Shown here: positions 46,783 to 57,829 of the stretch, in pieces
Position numbering within the stretch: the first letter of the stretch is position 1
Layout of the letters: the number at the start of each line of letters is the position of its first letter
Assembly: GCA_014529385.2 (NCBI GenBank)
Contig: CM043960.1
Span: 74,424,910 to 74,488,909, forward strand
Origin: Adiantum capillus-veneris
Taxonomy: Eukaryota > Streptophyta > Polypodiopsida > Polypodiales > Pteridaceae
DNA: 64,000 nucleotides
Direction: 5' to 3'
Position numbers and translations under genes: made by a program
The notes under the pieces: model-generated
The model's input: only the letters and a program-made list of their open reading frames with translations
Database searches by the model: none
What the model was told of the DNA's origin: nothing

Positions 46783-47166
46783 CAGAGAGAAATCTCTTCC
46801 TTTGTGAGGCTCCTCTTCACCAGGGGTGAAGCTCCTCTTCACAAAGAAACAATGCTTCTCTGCCTTGCTTTGATATCTAGCCAAGCCAATGTGGAGTGAT
46901 CCCCTGTTGAATGCTCAATGCTAGTTTGATGGCCGCCTTTGAAATCCCGTGTTGAAGCTTTGAAATTTTTTGAGATTTGAAACCTTGTCTAGGTGCTCAA
47001 GCTTCCCTTTGTGGGATTGGCCCCTTATGTGGTTTGGGAAGCTTTGAATCCTTAGAAGATGAGTTCGTGGGAAGAAGCTCTTACAAGGTCGGGCAGGCAG
47101 GGGCAGTTGGGCAGGGCCTTCTGGTGGCAGGCACACAGGGGCCGTTGGAGGGTTCTAAATAGCAGG
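46441..47166. other. Element F interior with GA microsatellite
   Basis: Between elements C and D. A GA run occupies about 46740-46791. Positions 46880-47166 are GC-richer and look like LTR or leader sequence of some element. It continues on the far side of D at 56491, with CAGG as the target copy. No gene recognised. Confidence 0.5.
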
Positions 47167-48698
47167 TGACGGGAGCAAAGAGAACCCCGAACCCCGACGG
47201 CCTCTAAAACACCGGGGACCAAATGGCGCGCCTCGAGCCTGTCATGGTAAAGCAAACAGGGGGGCACCACCTAGCTTCAACGGCTAGGACGCAAACAACA
47301 CACCACCATAACAAAGTTTTCATCCAAGAGAGATGGATGCTTGGGAGTAATGATGAAGAGGAAAGGGAATGAGATCAAGTGAGAGAGAGAGAGAGAGAGA
47401 CAGAGTGAGGGAGGGGGTATAGCGGCTTAGTACTTAGGCACCACAAAAGGATGGCGAATCCGCACACCCTTCAAACATACACAAGCTCACTCCAAAACAC
47501 AAGACTAGGTGACGATTCCGCACACCTCACATGGGCAAAACATTGCAAGAAAACATACTCACAAAACCTAAAGCTTTATTTAGAGAATTAGGCGATGAAA
47601 TGGGGAGCATAGGGTAGGGGTATGAGAAGGGAGAGAGTGGTAGAGCACATGGCGAATAGGTGGGAGTTGATGGCGAAGACTCGCACGAGGATTATGGCCA
47701 TCATCCTTCATTTAGTTGCCCTTCATCTTCCATAGCCAAGGGTGTAAAGGTCATGCTCAAGACAAGCATGGTGATGGTGATGGTGTGGGTGTGGGTGTGT
47801 GCACTAGGCACACACAGTGCATAGTGTGTTCTTTGGTGATGTTGTGTCCTTAGTGTGATGGTGACCCCTCTTTATATAGGGGAGGAGGGGGGAGAAATTC
47901 TAGAATTTAGAAATGAAGAAATCATTATCTACATAGGCCATGTGACTGTGGGCCCCACTTGTCTGGCTGTGTGTATATGTGCCAGAATAGTAGTCTCATG
48001 AGAGAGAGATGGGTTGATGAAAAAAAGTGAGAGGTGACATGGAGAATAAAGTAATTACAAGAGGGGAGAGAGGGGAGTGTGTTCAGAGGTGAATCTGTGT
48101 GCAGATGTGTGTGAACACAAGAAAAATCAGGCAACCACCGGGTGGGGATGGGTCTGTGGGCACCTTTTTCACTGAAATTGAGTGTGTGTGAGTGTGGGGG
48201 AGGTTATTTAGCTACAAGACAAGAGACATGGCGCCCTTTAGAGAGAGAGGGGGGGTATTTGGGTCATGGGATATGATAGGAGAGAGAAAGAGGGGGTGGG
48301 ATATACTATTTTGAAAGATAGGGTAAGTTTCATGTGAGTTAGGGTGCATTATTGGTGAGTTATAATGCATTATTGGTGAGAGGTGGGGTAGCTTGAGGGG
48401 AGAGAGAAAGGAGAAAGGACAAGGGGAAGAGAGAGGGGGTTGACCTTTTGAGTGGAGGAGAGGAAAAGGGACACACGGCGGGGCAACAGTGAAGAAAAAG
48501 GAGGCAAGGTGGGGATGGGCTACCCCGCAGGCATGAGGTGGCCTATTTTACCTTTCTTATATATTTACATAATCATACTTTATTTTTTTCTTACTTTTTC
48601 CAATGCTTTTTATCACTCCCTCCCTAAGAGGGGGTTTTCATGGGGTGGGGACGAGAGAAGAGGGGTATGGGAGCTTGGCTTGTGAAAAGCCCCCATCA
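47167..48698 (-). repeat. Element D 3' LTR
   Basis: 1,532 bp, purine-rich in places with a GA microsatellite (47380-47402). A small plus-strand frame at 48452-48685 is duplicated in the other LTR and is not a gene. Confidence 0.95.
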
Positions 48699-48716
48699 TT
48701 AGCCCTCCCCTTTTGG
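48699..48716 (-). promoter_or_regulatory. Polypurine tract of element D
   Basis: The minus strand reads CCAAAAGGGGAGGGCTAA immediately before the LTR start TGATGGGGG. Confidence 0.8.
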
Positions 48717-48726
48717 CTAGAGGCAT

Positions 48727-49882
48727 TCATGTCTCTAGCTCATCTGTTTGATCATTATCGTCGAAGGTGGTGGCTGATGGTGTGTTCTCATCTGGAATGT
48801 CAATTGGTGGAGCCTGGTCAAATCGAAGAAAATAAGGTTTAAGTCGCCAACCATTTACCCTGGTTTTATGAAGTTTTCCATCAGCCTCCATAAGCTGGTA
48901 GCTTCCATTGGCATACTTTTTCCTGATGATGAAAGGGCCTTCCCATCGGAGTAGGAGTTTCTTATCCTTGCGCGTGTCGAAGCGATTGTCGTAGCGGAGC
49001 ACCAACATTCCTTTCTTCAATTCTTTTTTCCGGAGATGCTCGTTAAAGCTAAGCCGTCTATGCTCTGCTTGTGCTGCATAATAATTTATTGCTTCTTCTC
49101 TGTCCAGTTGCAGTCTTTCCAAGTTGATGATGTGATCTCTCAAATGCATGTTGGGTTGTTGAAGTTGGCTTGCCATTACTCTGAGACTTTGTAGTTGCAC
49201 TTCAATGGGCAAGATTGCTTCCTTACCAAATACTAGATGATACGGTGTGAATCCCAAGGATGTACGAAATGAAGTTCTGTAGGCCCATAAAGCTGGTAGT
49301 AGATACTTATCCCAGTCTCCGGGATGATTGTTTACCTGCTTGGTAATAATTTTAGAAACCATTCCATTTACCTTTTCAACTAGGCCATTACATTGAGGGT
49401 AATATGGTGAAGAGTGCCTCCTTGTAATGCCCAGTTTCTGCATTAATTCTCCTACCAAGTCTGCTCTGAAACCTGGCCCTCTATCAGAGATGATCTCTAA
49501 AGGTGTGCCAAACCTACAGCATATGTGCTCGTAGATAAATTTAGCTACCTCTACCACTGTGATTCTAGTGGTGGCTGTAGCCTCTGCCCATCTAGTCATG
49601 TAGTCGACCCCCATGATAATGTAGAATTTTCCTGAGTTGGCCCTACGTAATGGCCCAATGGCATCGATACCCCATTTTTCAAATGGGCCATATGAGAGAA
49701 TAGGTGTCTGTGGTTCAGGCATAAGTGACCTAGTGCCGGCCTTTTGACACAACTTACACGTTTTGCACCAATGGTGTACATCACGGTTGAGGCTAGGCCA
49801 TATGAAGCCTGCCTGCAAGATTTTCCGACTTGTTATGTCTAGGGCAAAGTGACCACCACAAACCCCGTCGTGACAACTAGCA
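48727..49882 (-). pseudogene. Element D integrase
   Basis: The uninterrupted frame 48727-49818 (363 residues) holds most of the domain; the N-terminal zinc module starts upstream near 49870 (CHDGVCGGHFALDITSR) in the same frame after a frameshift from RNase H near 49890. Motifs: WCKTCKLCQKAG (Cys pair), KWGIDAIGPLRRA and VDYMTRWAEATAT (first catalytic Asp), IISDRGPGFRADLVGE (second Asp), YPQCNGLVEKVNGMV (Glu), AYRTSFRTSLGFTPYHLVFG, then a C-terminal DKKLLLRWEGPFIIRKKY fold and an acidic tail ending DELET. All three catalytic residues are kept. Confidence 0.93.
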
Positions 49883-49883
49883 A

Positions 49884-52239
49884 TTACTCCCGTGATTTCC
49901 TAAGAGAGAGAGGGACCTTCTTGAGTATTTGGTCCTTACCCTTACAGTACAAACCGTCATTGATGAATTGATACCTTGTGGCCTTCCGCGTCAGCCATTG
50001 CTTCTGTCCCTTTGTTAAATCTGATGGACATTCCCCTGTTTCCAAAAAATGCATGATGTCAGGCAAGGCATCACTTCCTTGAAATAGAGAGAGCTTTAGT
50101 TTTATTGCTCCAACCACCACTTCCTGTAGTCTTTCACTTGCTAGGGCATCTGCTTCTTGGTTTTGAGCCCTTGGGATATGGTGTATTTGAACTTCTTCAA
50201 ACTTACCCAACAAGGTTTTTAGACCACTTAAGTGAGTCCTTAAACTAAGATTCTTGCATGTCCATGCTCCATTTACTTGCCTTACCAGAAGTAGAGCATC
50301 CCCAAATACATTAAGGCGTTGTACACCTTGCGAGACGCACCATTGTAGACCCTTGGTTAGTGCTGCATACTCAGCTTCATTGTTAGAATGTGAATCTAAC
50401 AATTGGCCCAATGAAAATACCTTTGTCCCTTTGTCATCAAATACCACTATGCCTGCAGCTGCTTTGTCGGACGCTCGCTTGTAGGCTCCATCAAAGTAGA
50501 GAGAGTATGCTCCTTCTACCATCGGTGGTACTGGAGGTAATCGGACTTCTCCTTCCTTAGATTGCTTCTCCTTCCTTTCAAAGACTTGGTAGGTCATGAG
50601 TCCCCCCAAACTTGCCCTTGTCGTGCTTTCTACCTGTACCGTGTAGTCAAACTCTTGCAGACGAACTAGCCATTTAGTAATTCTAGTAGACACATCCATG
50701 TGTTGTAAAACATAGGGAAATATTTCATCCGTGGTTAGAATCACAAATTGCTTAGGCAGCAAATATGACCTAAACTTTGTAGTTGCAAATCTAAGAGCTA
50801 GGACTAAGTGTTCCACATGGGTGAAACCTTTCTCTCCTGTTGTCATCATCCGACTAGAGAAGTAGATTGGCCTCATGAAAGATGTCGTCATATCCTTTTG
50901 GAGTAGCACAGCCCCCAATGAGTCATCACCAACACTTGAGGTGACATAGAATTTTTCATCCCACTTAGGTGGTGAGATAGTTGGCAGAGTGGCTAAGACC
51001 TCCTTTACCTTGTTGTAGTGATGTTCGCTTTCCTCGTCCCAAGTGAAAGTTGATCTTTGAGTGAGTTGTTGCAGTGGTAGAACAAGTTGTGATAGTAGAT
51101 GTATGAATCTACTTAAGTACCTCACCTTCTGTAGAAAAGAGACCAGCTGACGTGCAGTCGTTGGTGAAGGTAGGGCTATGAGTGCGGACACCTTACTTGG
51201 GTCGGCGTTGATACCTTTTGCTGAAATTTCATGGCCTAGTAGAATGACTTTACTCTCCCCAATGTGGCATTTATCCACATTTAATTGCCCACCTAGGCTC
51301 TGCAACCTGGCCAAACCTTCAGTTACCTTTTCTAAATGTGAAATACGGGAGCTATATATACAAAAATCATCAATGAACACTCTTATGGATGTTCCAAAGA
51401 ACGGTTGAAAAACATATGTGACATATCTTTGGAATGTGGCAGGTGCATTTGTGAGACCAAATGGCATAACCCTGTATGCAAAACAACCCCATGGCATGAT
51501 AAAAGTGGTTTTTAGCTAATCTTCCAAGGCTATGCGTATTTCAAAGTATCCTGAATAACCATCACAGACGGTATAGCATTCAAAACCCGCTACTTCATTC
51601 AGAATTTCATCCAAGAAAGGGAGAGGAAAGTGGTCTCTCTTTGTAGCTGCATTTAGTGGTTTGTAGTCAACACAGACCCTCCACTTACCATTCTTTTTAG
51701 GTGTCACCACTACGGGTGACACCCATTCTGAGTTTTCTACAGGATAGATGAATCCCGCCTCCAGCAGTTTCCTTACCTCGGCCAAGAGTGCCTTTTCTTG
51801 TATGACCCCCAGTCGTCGTAGCTTTTGCACAACTGATTGTACCCCTTCCTTCAGCTTAATATGATGTTCCACCACTGTAATGCCTGTGATTCTTTCATAG
51901 TTGTCAATGAACAGGTTAGGAAATCCCATCAACATTTGCAAAAAACTATCTTTCTCCTCAAGTGTTAATTCTGTAGACAACATACCCTTCAACCTACTTC
52001 CTCCTAGGCCAGGTGATTTGCTCTCCTCTTCATTGGGTTGCCCTTTTGGTGATGGATCACCAGTTGTGCTTACCCTTTGTGGATCTTTCATAATGATACC
52101 CATCACATCAATGGAACTGTCACTTTCGTCGGTGGATGTGGTCTCCTCCTCAGAACTGGAAGATTCGCTAGTGGTTTCATCTGCCGGTGTTTCCAGATTC
52201 ATTTGCTTCTGCTTGCCAATCCTCATGTCGTAGTAAATT
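49884..52239 (-). pseudogene. Element D reverse transcriptase, RNase H and archaeal-type RNase H
   Basis: RT: SPVVVTPKKNGKWRVCVDY, FECYTVCDGYSGYFEIRIAL, an in-frame TAG (51516-51518), RVMPFGLTNAPATFQRY, catalytic VFIDDFCIYSS and LGHEISAKGI. The gypsy RNase H (about 50650-50960) reads YVTSSVGDDSLGAVLLQ, where the first catalytic Asp (YVDAS) appears lost, then THVEHLVLALRFATTKFRSYL. A second, archaeal-type RNase H (about 50100-50510) keeps all four acidic residues: LYFDGAYKRASDKAAAGIVV, NNEAEYAALTKGLQWC, NVFGDALLLVRQ and NQEADALAS. Loss in the first and retention in the second fits the known pattern in Tat elements. Confidence 0.94.
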
Positions 52240-52620
52240 GTCTCCCCTTTCTTACCGGTCATGCGTAGAAGGCCAGTACCCCAGTCCTGTTTTGCCTTCA
52301 TGACCATCAACCATGGCCTTCCCAAAATTAGTGGATAGCCCTCCCCCTTAGTAGGCATCACAAAAACATCTACCTCTACCTCAGTGTTGAAAGCTTTGAT
52401 TTTCACGGCACTTACCACACCCACACACTTAACTTTTGCGTTGTTTGCCATCTTTGCCTTGCATGGAGAAGGCCTATCAACCTCGAGCCCTAATCAAAGC
52501 ATCATAGCTTCGCTCATTACACAGATTTGTGCACCTCCATCAATGTAGGTGTTTCCAACCCTCTTTCCTTTTATGTTTACGTCGACAATTGGAAGGATGT
52601 CATCCATGTTGCATCTCGAA
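52240..52620 (-). pseudogene. Element D retropepsin protease
   Basis: VDVNIKGKRVGNTYIDGGAQ leads to the active site IDGGAQICVMSE (Asp-Gly-Gly, a form seen in plant Tat elements), then an in-frame TGA at 52494-52496, then VFVMPTKGEGYPLILGRPWL, the late motif. In frame with both gag and RT. Confidence 0.85.
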
Positions 52621-54010
52621 ATTGCTCCGGCTACCTTTGTTTTGGAGCGTCTTGTACTTACCATTTTAAACCATTGTCGCCTTACTTTTGGTGCAAGATG
52701 TAGCAGCTGTGGCCATGTAATCTTCGGTCCTTGCTCTGCCACATCCAATGTTAGATCATAGGGCTTAGAACTTTCCCCTAGCTGGAAGTCGGTGATGCCC
52801 AATTTCCGTCGTGGCCTGGATGGCCTCTTGCTAGTTTCTCCTCTCATGCTTCTCTCATCATCTGATTGTGTAGCTTTCTCCCTCCTAGCTCTTTTCACAG
52901 TCATGGCTTCAAGTGGTTCTAAAAAGGTTACCTTCTCCTTACCCTTGTCCCTCTCCTTTGCTCTGGGTGGATCCACTACTACGGCTTTTCCTTTCTCTTC
53001 TAGCCTTATGATGTTTACAGGGCGATCAGGTGGTGGGGCTGGTGGAAGAGGTGGGATGGATGCTTGTAGTGGTGTCTGGGGTGGACGTAGAATTTGTGTT
53101 GGTGGGGGTGGTGCTCGGGGTGGGGGTGTTCTTTCTCTAGGGGGTGAAAATTGGTTCCTCCTACCTCCTCTATTATAGTTTTGTCGTGGTTTGGGACAGT
53201 AGTACATATCGTGACCGTCTTCTCCGCAGTTTTAGCAATGATACTCCCTGTTTTGTCGTCGTGCTCTTCCAGGGTCTTGATCTCTTTCTTGACTCCTCCC
53301 TTGCTGTATTAAGTGGACAGACAAATTCTGCAGTTGGTCAGTAATATGGGCCAACATATCTTGTTGGTCATCTCTTACCCCAAGAGCCGGTGGTGGTGGT
53401 ATGGTGGTTGTCGTAGTTGCTGGTTGACGCGATGTTCCTGCTTCTGTTGATTCGGTTTCCTTGGCTTTCATTCGCAGCTTCTTGCCCTTAAGGCGAGCAA
53501 TCTCAACGGCTAACTCGTACGTAGCCGGGAATCTACCTTTCACCTTCTCCTTGAGAAGCGGCCATAAGACATGCGTGAACTGATCTTTTTTTAGGAAATC
53601 GGGTGCGGCTTCCCCCCTTGCCAGTGACTCAACGCACCGTTCCCACAAATCCACAAATTTGGACTCATAGGTGGCATATTCTAAAAGACCCTCTGCTTCA
53701 AGTCTCTCAACTTGTCCCACAACTTTTCTGAAGTGGTACCTCCCCCAAAGCGCCTCTTAAAAGCGGTTTTTAAGGGTTCCCAGTCATCCTTGGTTGCTTG
53801 TGGAAGTGCATTGTACCATGATCTAGCTTCTAGCTTCATGAGATGCTTAAAGATTCTAACCCGGGATTCATCCGTATCTTTGTTGCTCACTACACATGCT
53901 ACTTCAAAGTCATCTAGGAAGTCTGTTACCAAATCCTCCCCCTTCTTTCCTTTAAAGGTTGGAAATGCTACACTTGCCATGATTACTGAGAGAGAGCTAG
54001 AAAGACACAC
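52621..54010 (-). pseudogene. Element D gag
   Basis: Capsid core at 53720-54010: FPTFKGKKGEDLVTDFLDDF, KHLMKLEARSWYNALP and TAFKRRFGG. A frameshift near 53700 leads to YESKFVDLWERCVESLARGE and LWPLLKEKVKGRFP. The zinc knuckle C-X-NCGEDGHDMYYC at about 53195-53240 contains an in-frame TAA (53232-53234) where Lys would be expected. A Pro-rich stretch follows (RTPPPRAPPPPTQILRPP), then basic sequence and LHLAPKVRRQWFKMV before the protease. The start is most likely the ATG near 53980 (MASVAFPTFKG). Confidence 0.88.
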
Positions 54011-54110
54011 TTGCCATGATTACTGAGAGAGAGCTAGAAAGACACACTTGCCATGTTGGAAATGCTACACTTGCCATGATTACTGAGAGAGAGCTAGAAA
54101 GACACACTGC
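53978..54110. repeat. 37-bp repeats at the gag start of element D
   Basis: The unit cacttgccatgattactgag plus agagagctagaaagaca occurs three times, with a partial unit between the second and third. Each carries a minus-strand ATG in the context of the gag start, so the array duplicated the gag initiation region. Confidence 0.85.
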
Positions 54111-54160
54111 TTAACTTACAAAAGTTTTTTTCTTCTTTACAAGGAGGCGTGTATACCCTC

Positions 54161-54862
54161 TTATACTAGGACATAGATTAAAACTTCAAACGGTACATTG
54201 CCTTGTACCAAAGGTAAGACAAATGGTTGATCTGATGCCAGAACCTCAAAAAATCGCTCCCCACCCAGCATGGTGTCAATGACGTGCTGGTAGTGAGCCT
54301 TCAAATCCAGTTTTACCTTGATTGAGCGTACACGTGTTGGTATGTGTGATCTGTCTTGAGGTAGGTTGTACTGATTCATGTGAAGTTTAGAGGTGCTTAG
54401 TCACTGTCCAAGCTTGTGGGAGAGGGTGGTGTTCTTTCCTGAAACAAACTCAGTAGATCCCTAGTTTCTCTAGTGAGAGTGTGAGCCAATGATTCCGTTA
54501 TCTGTGCTGCAGCATCAGGTGAAACTTGAAAACTGACTGTGATAATTACCTCGGTGACTTGAGTTACCCGATTCTCAAAGTAGAATAGTGTTGATTCTCT
54601 ATTATGTAGAGCTCCTTCCATTTTGTTAATGTGGGTTCGTTGTAGGTTGCGGACATGGTTTCGACCTTCTCCTTCTTCTTCTTGGCACTTGGCCTATGTA
54701 TATCCATTGGGTTTGGCGTGTTGGTTGACTTTCCCACTGCAAATCGATTACTGTTACGCCTGGCACTCGAGCTTCGATGGAGATGCGGAGTTCGTCTAGT
54801 TGTGCTTGGAGCTCTTCTTCTTCTGTCGTCCATTTAGCAAATCCTGCTAGCCATTCATCCAT
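54161..54862 (-). pseudogene. Small ORFs in the element D leader
   Basis: Three frames upstream of gag: 54626-54862 (MDEWLAGFAKWTTEEEELQA, then an Arg/Lys-rich tail RRRRRRSKP), 54397-54621 (MEGALHNRESTLFYFENRVT ... SLFQERTPPSPT) and 54161-54379. The first two probably derive from one ORF broken near 54622, coding an acidic then basic protein of about 150 residues. No known domain recognised. Position suggests an extra 5' ORF, as reported for some large Tat/Ogre elements; this may equally be non-functional leader. Confidence 0.45.
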
Positions 54863-54913
54863 TCACAATAGTTTAAGGGTTTCAATCTTGTAAACTGAAG
54901 GTCTTGAGTTAGA

Positions 54914-54931
54914 TCCTTAGTGGGGGCACCA
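54914..54931 (-). promoter_or_regulatory. Probable primer binding site of element D
   Basis: The minus strand reads TGGTGCCCCCACTAAGGA two bases inside the LTR end. It begins with TGG as required to pair with a tRNA CCA end, but is not the Met or Asp type; cognate tRNA not identified. Confidence 0.65.
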
Positions 54932-54933
54932 AA

Positions 54934-55147
54934 TGACGGGAGCAAAGCAAACCCCGAATCCCGACGGCCTCTAAAACACTGGGGACCGAATGGCCTGCCT
55001 CGAGCCTGTCATGGTAAAGCAAACAGGGGGGCACCACCTAGCTTCAGCGGCTAGGACGCAAACAACACACCACCATAACAAAGTTTTCATCCAAGAGACA
55101 TGGATGCTTGGGAGTAATGATGAAGAGGAAAGGGAATGAGATCAAGT

Positions 55148-55179
<32 letters not shown>

Positions 55180-56486
55180 GAGGGAGAGGGTATAGCGGCT
55201 TAGTACTTAGGCACCACAAAAGGATGGCGAATCCGCACACCTTTCACACATACACAAGCTCACTCCAAAACACAAGACTAGGTGGCGATTCCGCACACCT
55301 CACATGGGCAAAACATTGCAAGAAAACATACTGACAAAACCTAAAGCTTTATTTAGAGAATTAGGCGATGAAATGGGGAGCATAGGGTAGGGGAATGAGA
55401 ATGGAGAGAGTGGTAGAGCACATGGCGGATAGGTGGGAGTTGATGACGAAGACTCGCACGAGGATTATGGCCATCATCCTTCATTTAGTTGCCCTTCATC
55501 TTCCATAGTCAAAGGTGTAGAGGTCATGCTCAAGACAAGCATGGTGATTGCGGTGATGGTGATGGTGATGGTGTGGGTGTGTGTGTGTGCACTAGGCACA
55601 CACAGTGCATAGTGTGTTCTTTGGTGATGTTGTGTCCTTAGTGTGATGGTGACCCCTCTTTATATAGGGGAGGAGGGGGGAGAAATTCTAGAATTTAGAA
55701 ATGAAGAAATCATTATCTACATAGGCCATGTGACTTTGGGCCCCACTTGTCTGGCTGTGTGTATATGTGCCAGAATAGCAGTCTCATGAGAGAGAGATGG
55801 GTTGATGAAAAAAAGTGAGAGGTGACATGGAGAATAAAGTTATTACAAGAGGGGAGAGAGGGGAGTGTGTTCAGAGGTGAATCTGTGTGCAGATGTGTGT
55901 GAACACAAGAAAAACCAGGTAACCACCGGGTGGGGATGGGTCTGTGGGCACCTTTTTCACTGAAACTGAGTGTGTGTGAGTGTGGGGGAGGTTATTTAGC
56001 TACAAGACAAGAGACATGGCGCCCTTTAGAGAGAGAGGGGGGGTATTTGGGTCATGGGATATGATAGGAGAGAGAAAGAGGGTATGGGGTATACTATTTT
56101 GGAAGATAGGGTAAGTTGCATGTGAGTTAGGGTGCATTATTGGTGAGTTATAATGCATTATTGGTGAGAGGTGGGGTAGCTTGAGGGGAGAGAGAAAGGA
56201 GAAAGGACAAGGGGAAGAGAGAGGGGGTTGACCTTTTGAGTGGAGGAGAGGAAAAGGGACACACGGCGGGGCAACAGTGAAGAAAAAGGAGGCAAGGTGG
56301 GGATGGGCTACCCCGCAGGCATGAGGTGGCCTATTTTACCTTTCTTATATATTTACATAATCATACTTTATTTTTTTCTTACTTTTTCCAATGCTTTTTA
56401 TCACTCCCTCCCTAAGAGGGGGTTTTCATGGGGTGGGGACGAGAGAAGAGGGGTATGGGAGCTTGGCTTGTGAAAAGCCCCCATCA
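54934..56486 (-). repeat. Element D 5' LTR
   Basis: 1,553 bp, matching 47167-48698 with few substitutions and small indels (mostly in GA/GT microsatellites), implying recent insertion. Confidence 0.95.
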
Positions 56487-57236
56487 CAGGCAACCGGCTC
56501 CATGCACGGAGTCGAGGGGAGATCCTCCGATCGAATGGGTCAAATGATGAGGCGCCGATTGTAGACGGTTGGGCCTACAGCCATTCGGACCCAAAATTTT
56601 CATGTAAAGGGGTTTACCGCCTCCTTCAAATCCACCCCATGGGTGGCTGCTTTTGGTGGCCTTTGTTTAACCTTTTATGGGTTCCCATCAAAGTGGAGCC
56701 GTCCTTGGACTTAGCTGGACAAGCTCAAGCACCCAGTGGGCATTGAATGCACACACACACACACATATACACGTACAAGCTAAAGTTCTGGAGTAGAGAT
56801 TCTAGAGTGTAAGTTTGACTAGGCACAACTTAATTGGGGGTATTACTTCTTGAGACTTGACGCAAATTTGGCATGCATAGGCTCAAATGAGAGCTCTTGG
56901 GACAGGCTACACACACACCAATGGTAAATGCCAACTTTACTAAAGTAAGGGGCAAATTTTGAATGCAAAATGCAAGTGCTAAATGGAAAATTAATGAACT
57001 CTAATGCTAATTAAGCCTCCAATTATCCAGTGAGTAGTGGCCCAAGAGTCTTTAGCTCAAGAACATGCTCATGCTAGCCAAAGAGTGCTATTCTCTTCAA
57101 AATGATGCAGGTTGAAGAGCCTGTGAATGAGAAGTCTTTAGTGCCATTAATGACCTATGGAAAAGGTAATTCATAAGAGGGATGGTATGCGCACAACTTT
57201 GTTGGAACCCATCTAGTAAACACACTCAGAGACAAC
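56487..57236. other. Element F interior right of element D
   Basis: GC-richer sequence to about 56730, an AC run near 56752-56764, then AT-rich sequence. No gene recognised. It looks like LTR or leader sequence of an unidentified element. Confidence 0.45.
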
Positions 57237-57600
57237 CCCAATGCATTTCATTGCAAATCAAGGAGCTAGTAGCAACCAACAATACAAAAATAGCCATTGC
57301 TTAAGGGAAGCTTGAAACTGATAACTGCCATAATTGTGGGGCTAATGACCATTATTGAATGTCCTCATCCCGATAGTAATTTAGTGCCACTAATGATTGT
57401 TGCAAGAAGGGTGGACACTTTCCAAACAATTGTCCTAAAAACCCTAATAAAAAGGGTAAAGCTACAATTAATAGGATGGAAGTAATTCCATCCAGTTCAT
57501 CTAATAATGAAATAAAAATTTCTTTGAAGGTAGTAATGCAAGCTTAAGCTAGACTCCAAGGGCAAAAAATTGTTGAAAATACGGACAAAGGAGAAGTTTA
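57237..57600 (+). pseudogene. Gypsy gag C-terminal fragment in the opposite orientation
   Basis: Plus-strand pieces in changing frames: FIANQGASSNQQY, NCHNCGANDHY (first zinc knuckle), CCKKGGHFPNNCPKNPNKKG (second knuckle region) and VIPSSSSNNEIK. It aligns by eye with the gag C-terminus of element E (VANQGARPP, NCHNLGAE, KKGRHFREDCPKN), but in the opposite direction, so it is a separate related copy or an inverted piece. It abuts the truncated LTR at 57608. Confidence 0.78.
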
Positions 57601-57607
57601 AAAAACA

Positions 57608-57829
57608 AGGTTCCAAGATAGAATTAGCTTGGACTCATAAACACAATCTTGATTATTGACTTAGCTTAGCACATGCTCACCATAGACAAGCATGTAGTGC
57701 AAAATAGAGTTGTGTTTATTCATTCATGAAATGAGCTTAAGTAGCTCTACAACCTTTCTCCACAGCATGCGGGATAATTCCACTCTTCTCTCCTTGACTC
57801 ACACTTTAGGACAAAGCTCACACTTTACA
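57608..57829 (-). repeat. Element F 5' LTR, truncated
   Basis: Nearly identical to 25448-25667. The minus strand begins TGTAAAGTGTGAGC at 57829, directly inside the gag of element E, and the match is lost at 57608, so about 100 bp of the LTR plus the primer site are missing. Confidence 0.85.

Larger units (their letters stand above)
47167..56486 (-). mobile_element. Element D: complete Tat-type Ty3/gypsy retrotransposon, 9.3 kb
   Basis: LTRs 47167-48698 and 54934-56486 are nearly identical and begin TGATGGGGGC and end CCCGTCA on the minus strand. CAGG flanks both sides (47163-47166 and 56487-56490), a 4-bp target duplication (a fifth base does not match). Order on the minus strand: LTR, primer site, small leader ORFs, gag, protease, RT, RNase H, archaeal-type RNase H, integrase, polypurine tract, LTR. 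The dual RNase H marks the Tat lineage. Only three in-frame stops and two frameshifts separate it from a single polyprotein, so it is the youngest-looking element here. Confidence 0.95.

Noticed and set aside
48452-48685. Plus-strand ORF of 77 codons present identically at 48452 and 56240
   Set aside because: It lies in both LTRs of element D, which explains the duplication; no domain.
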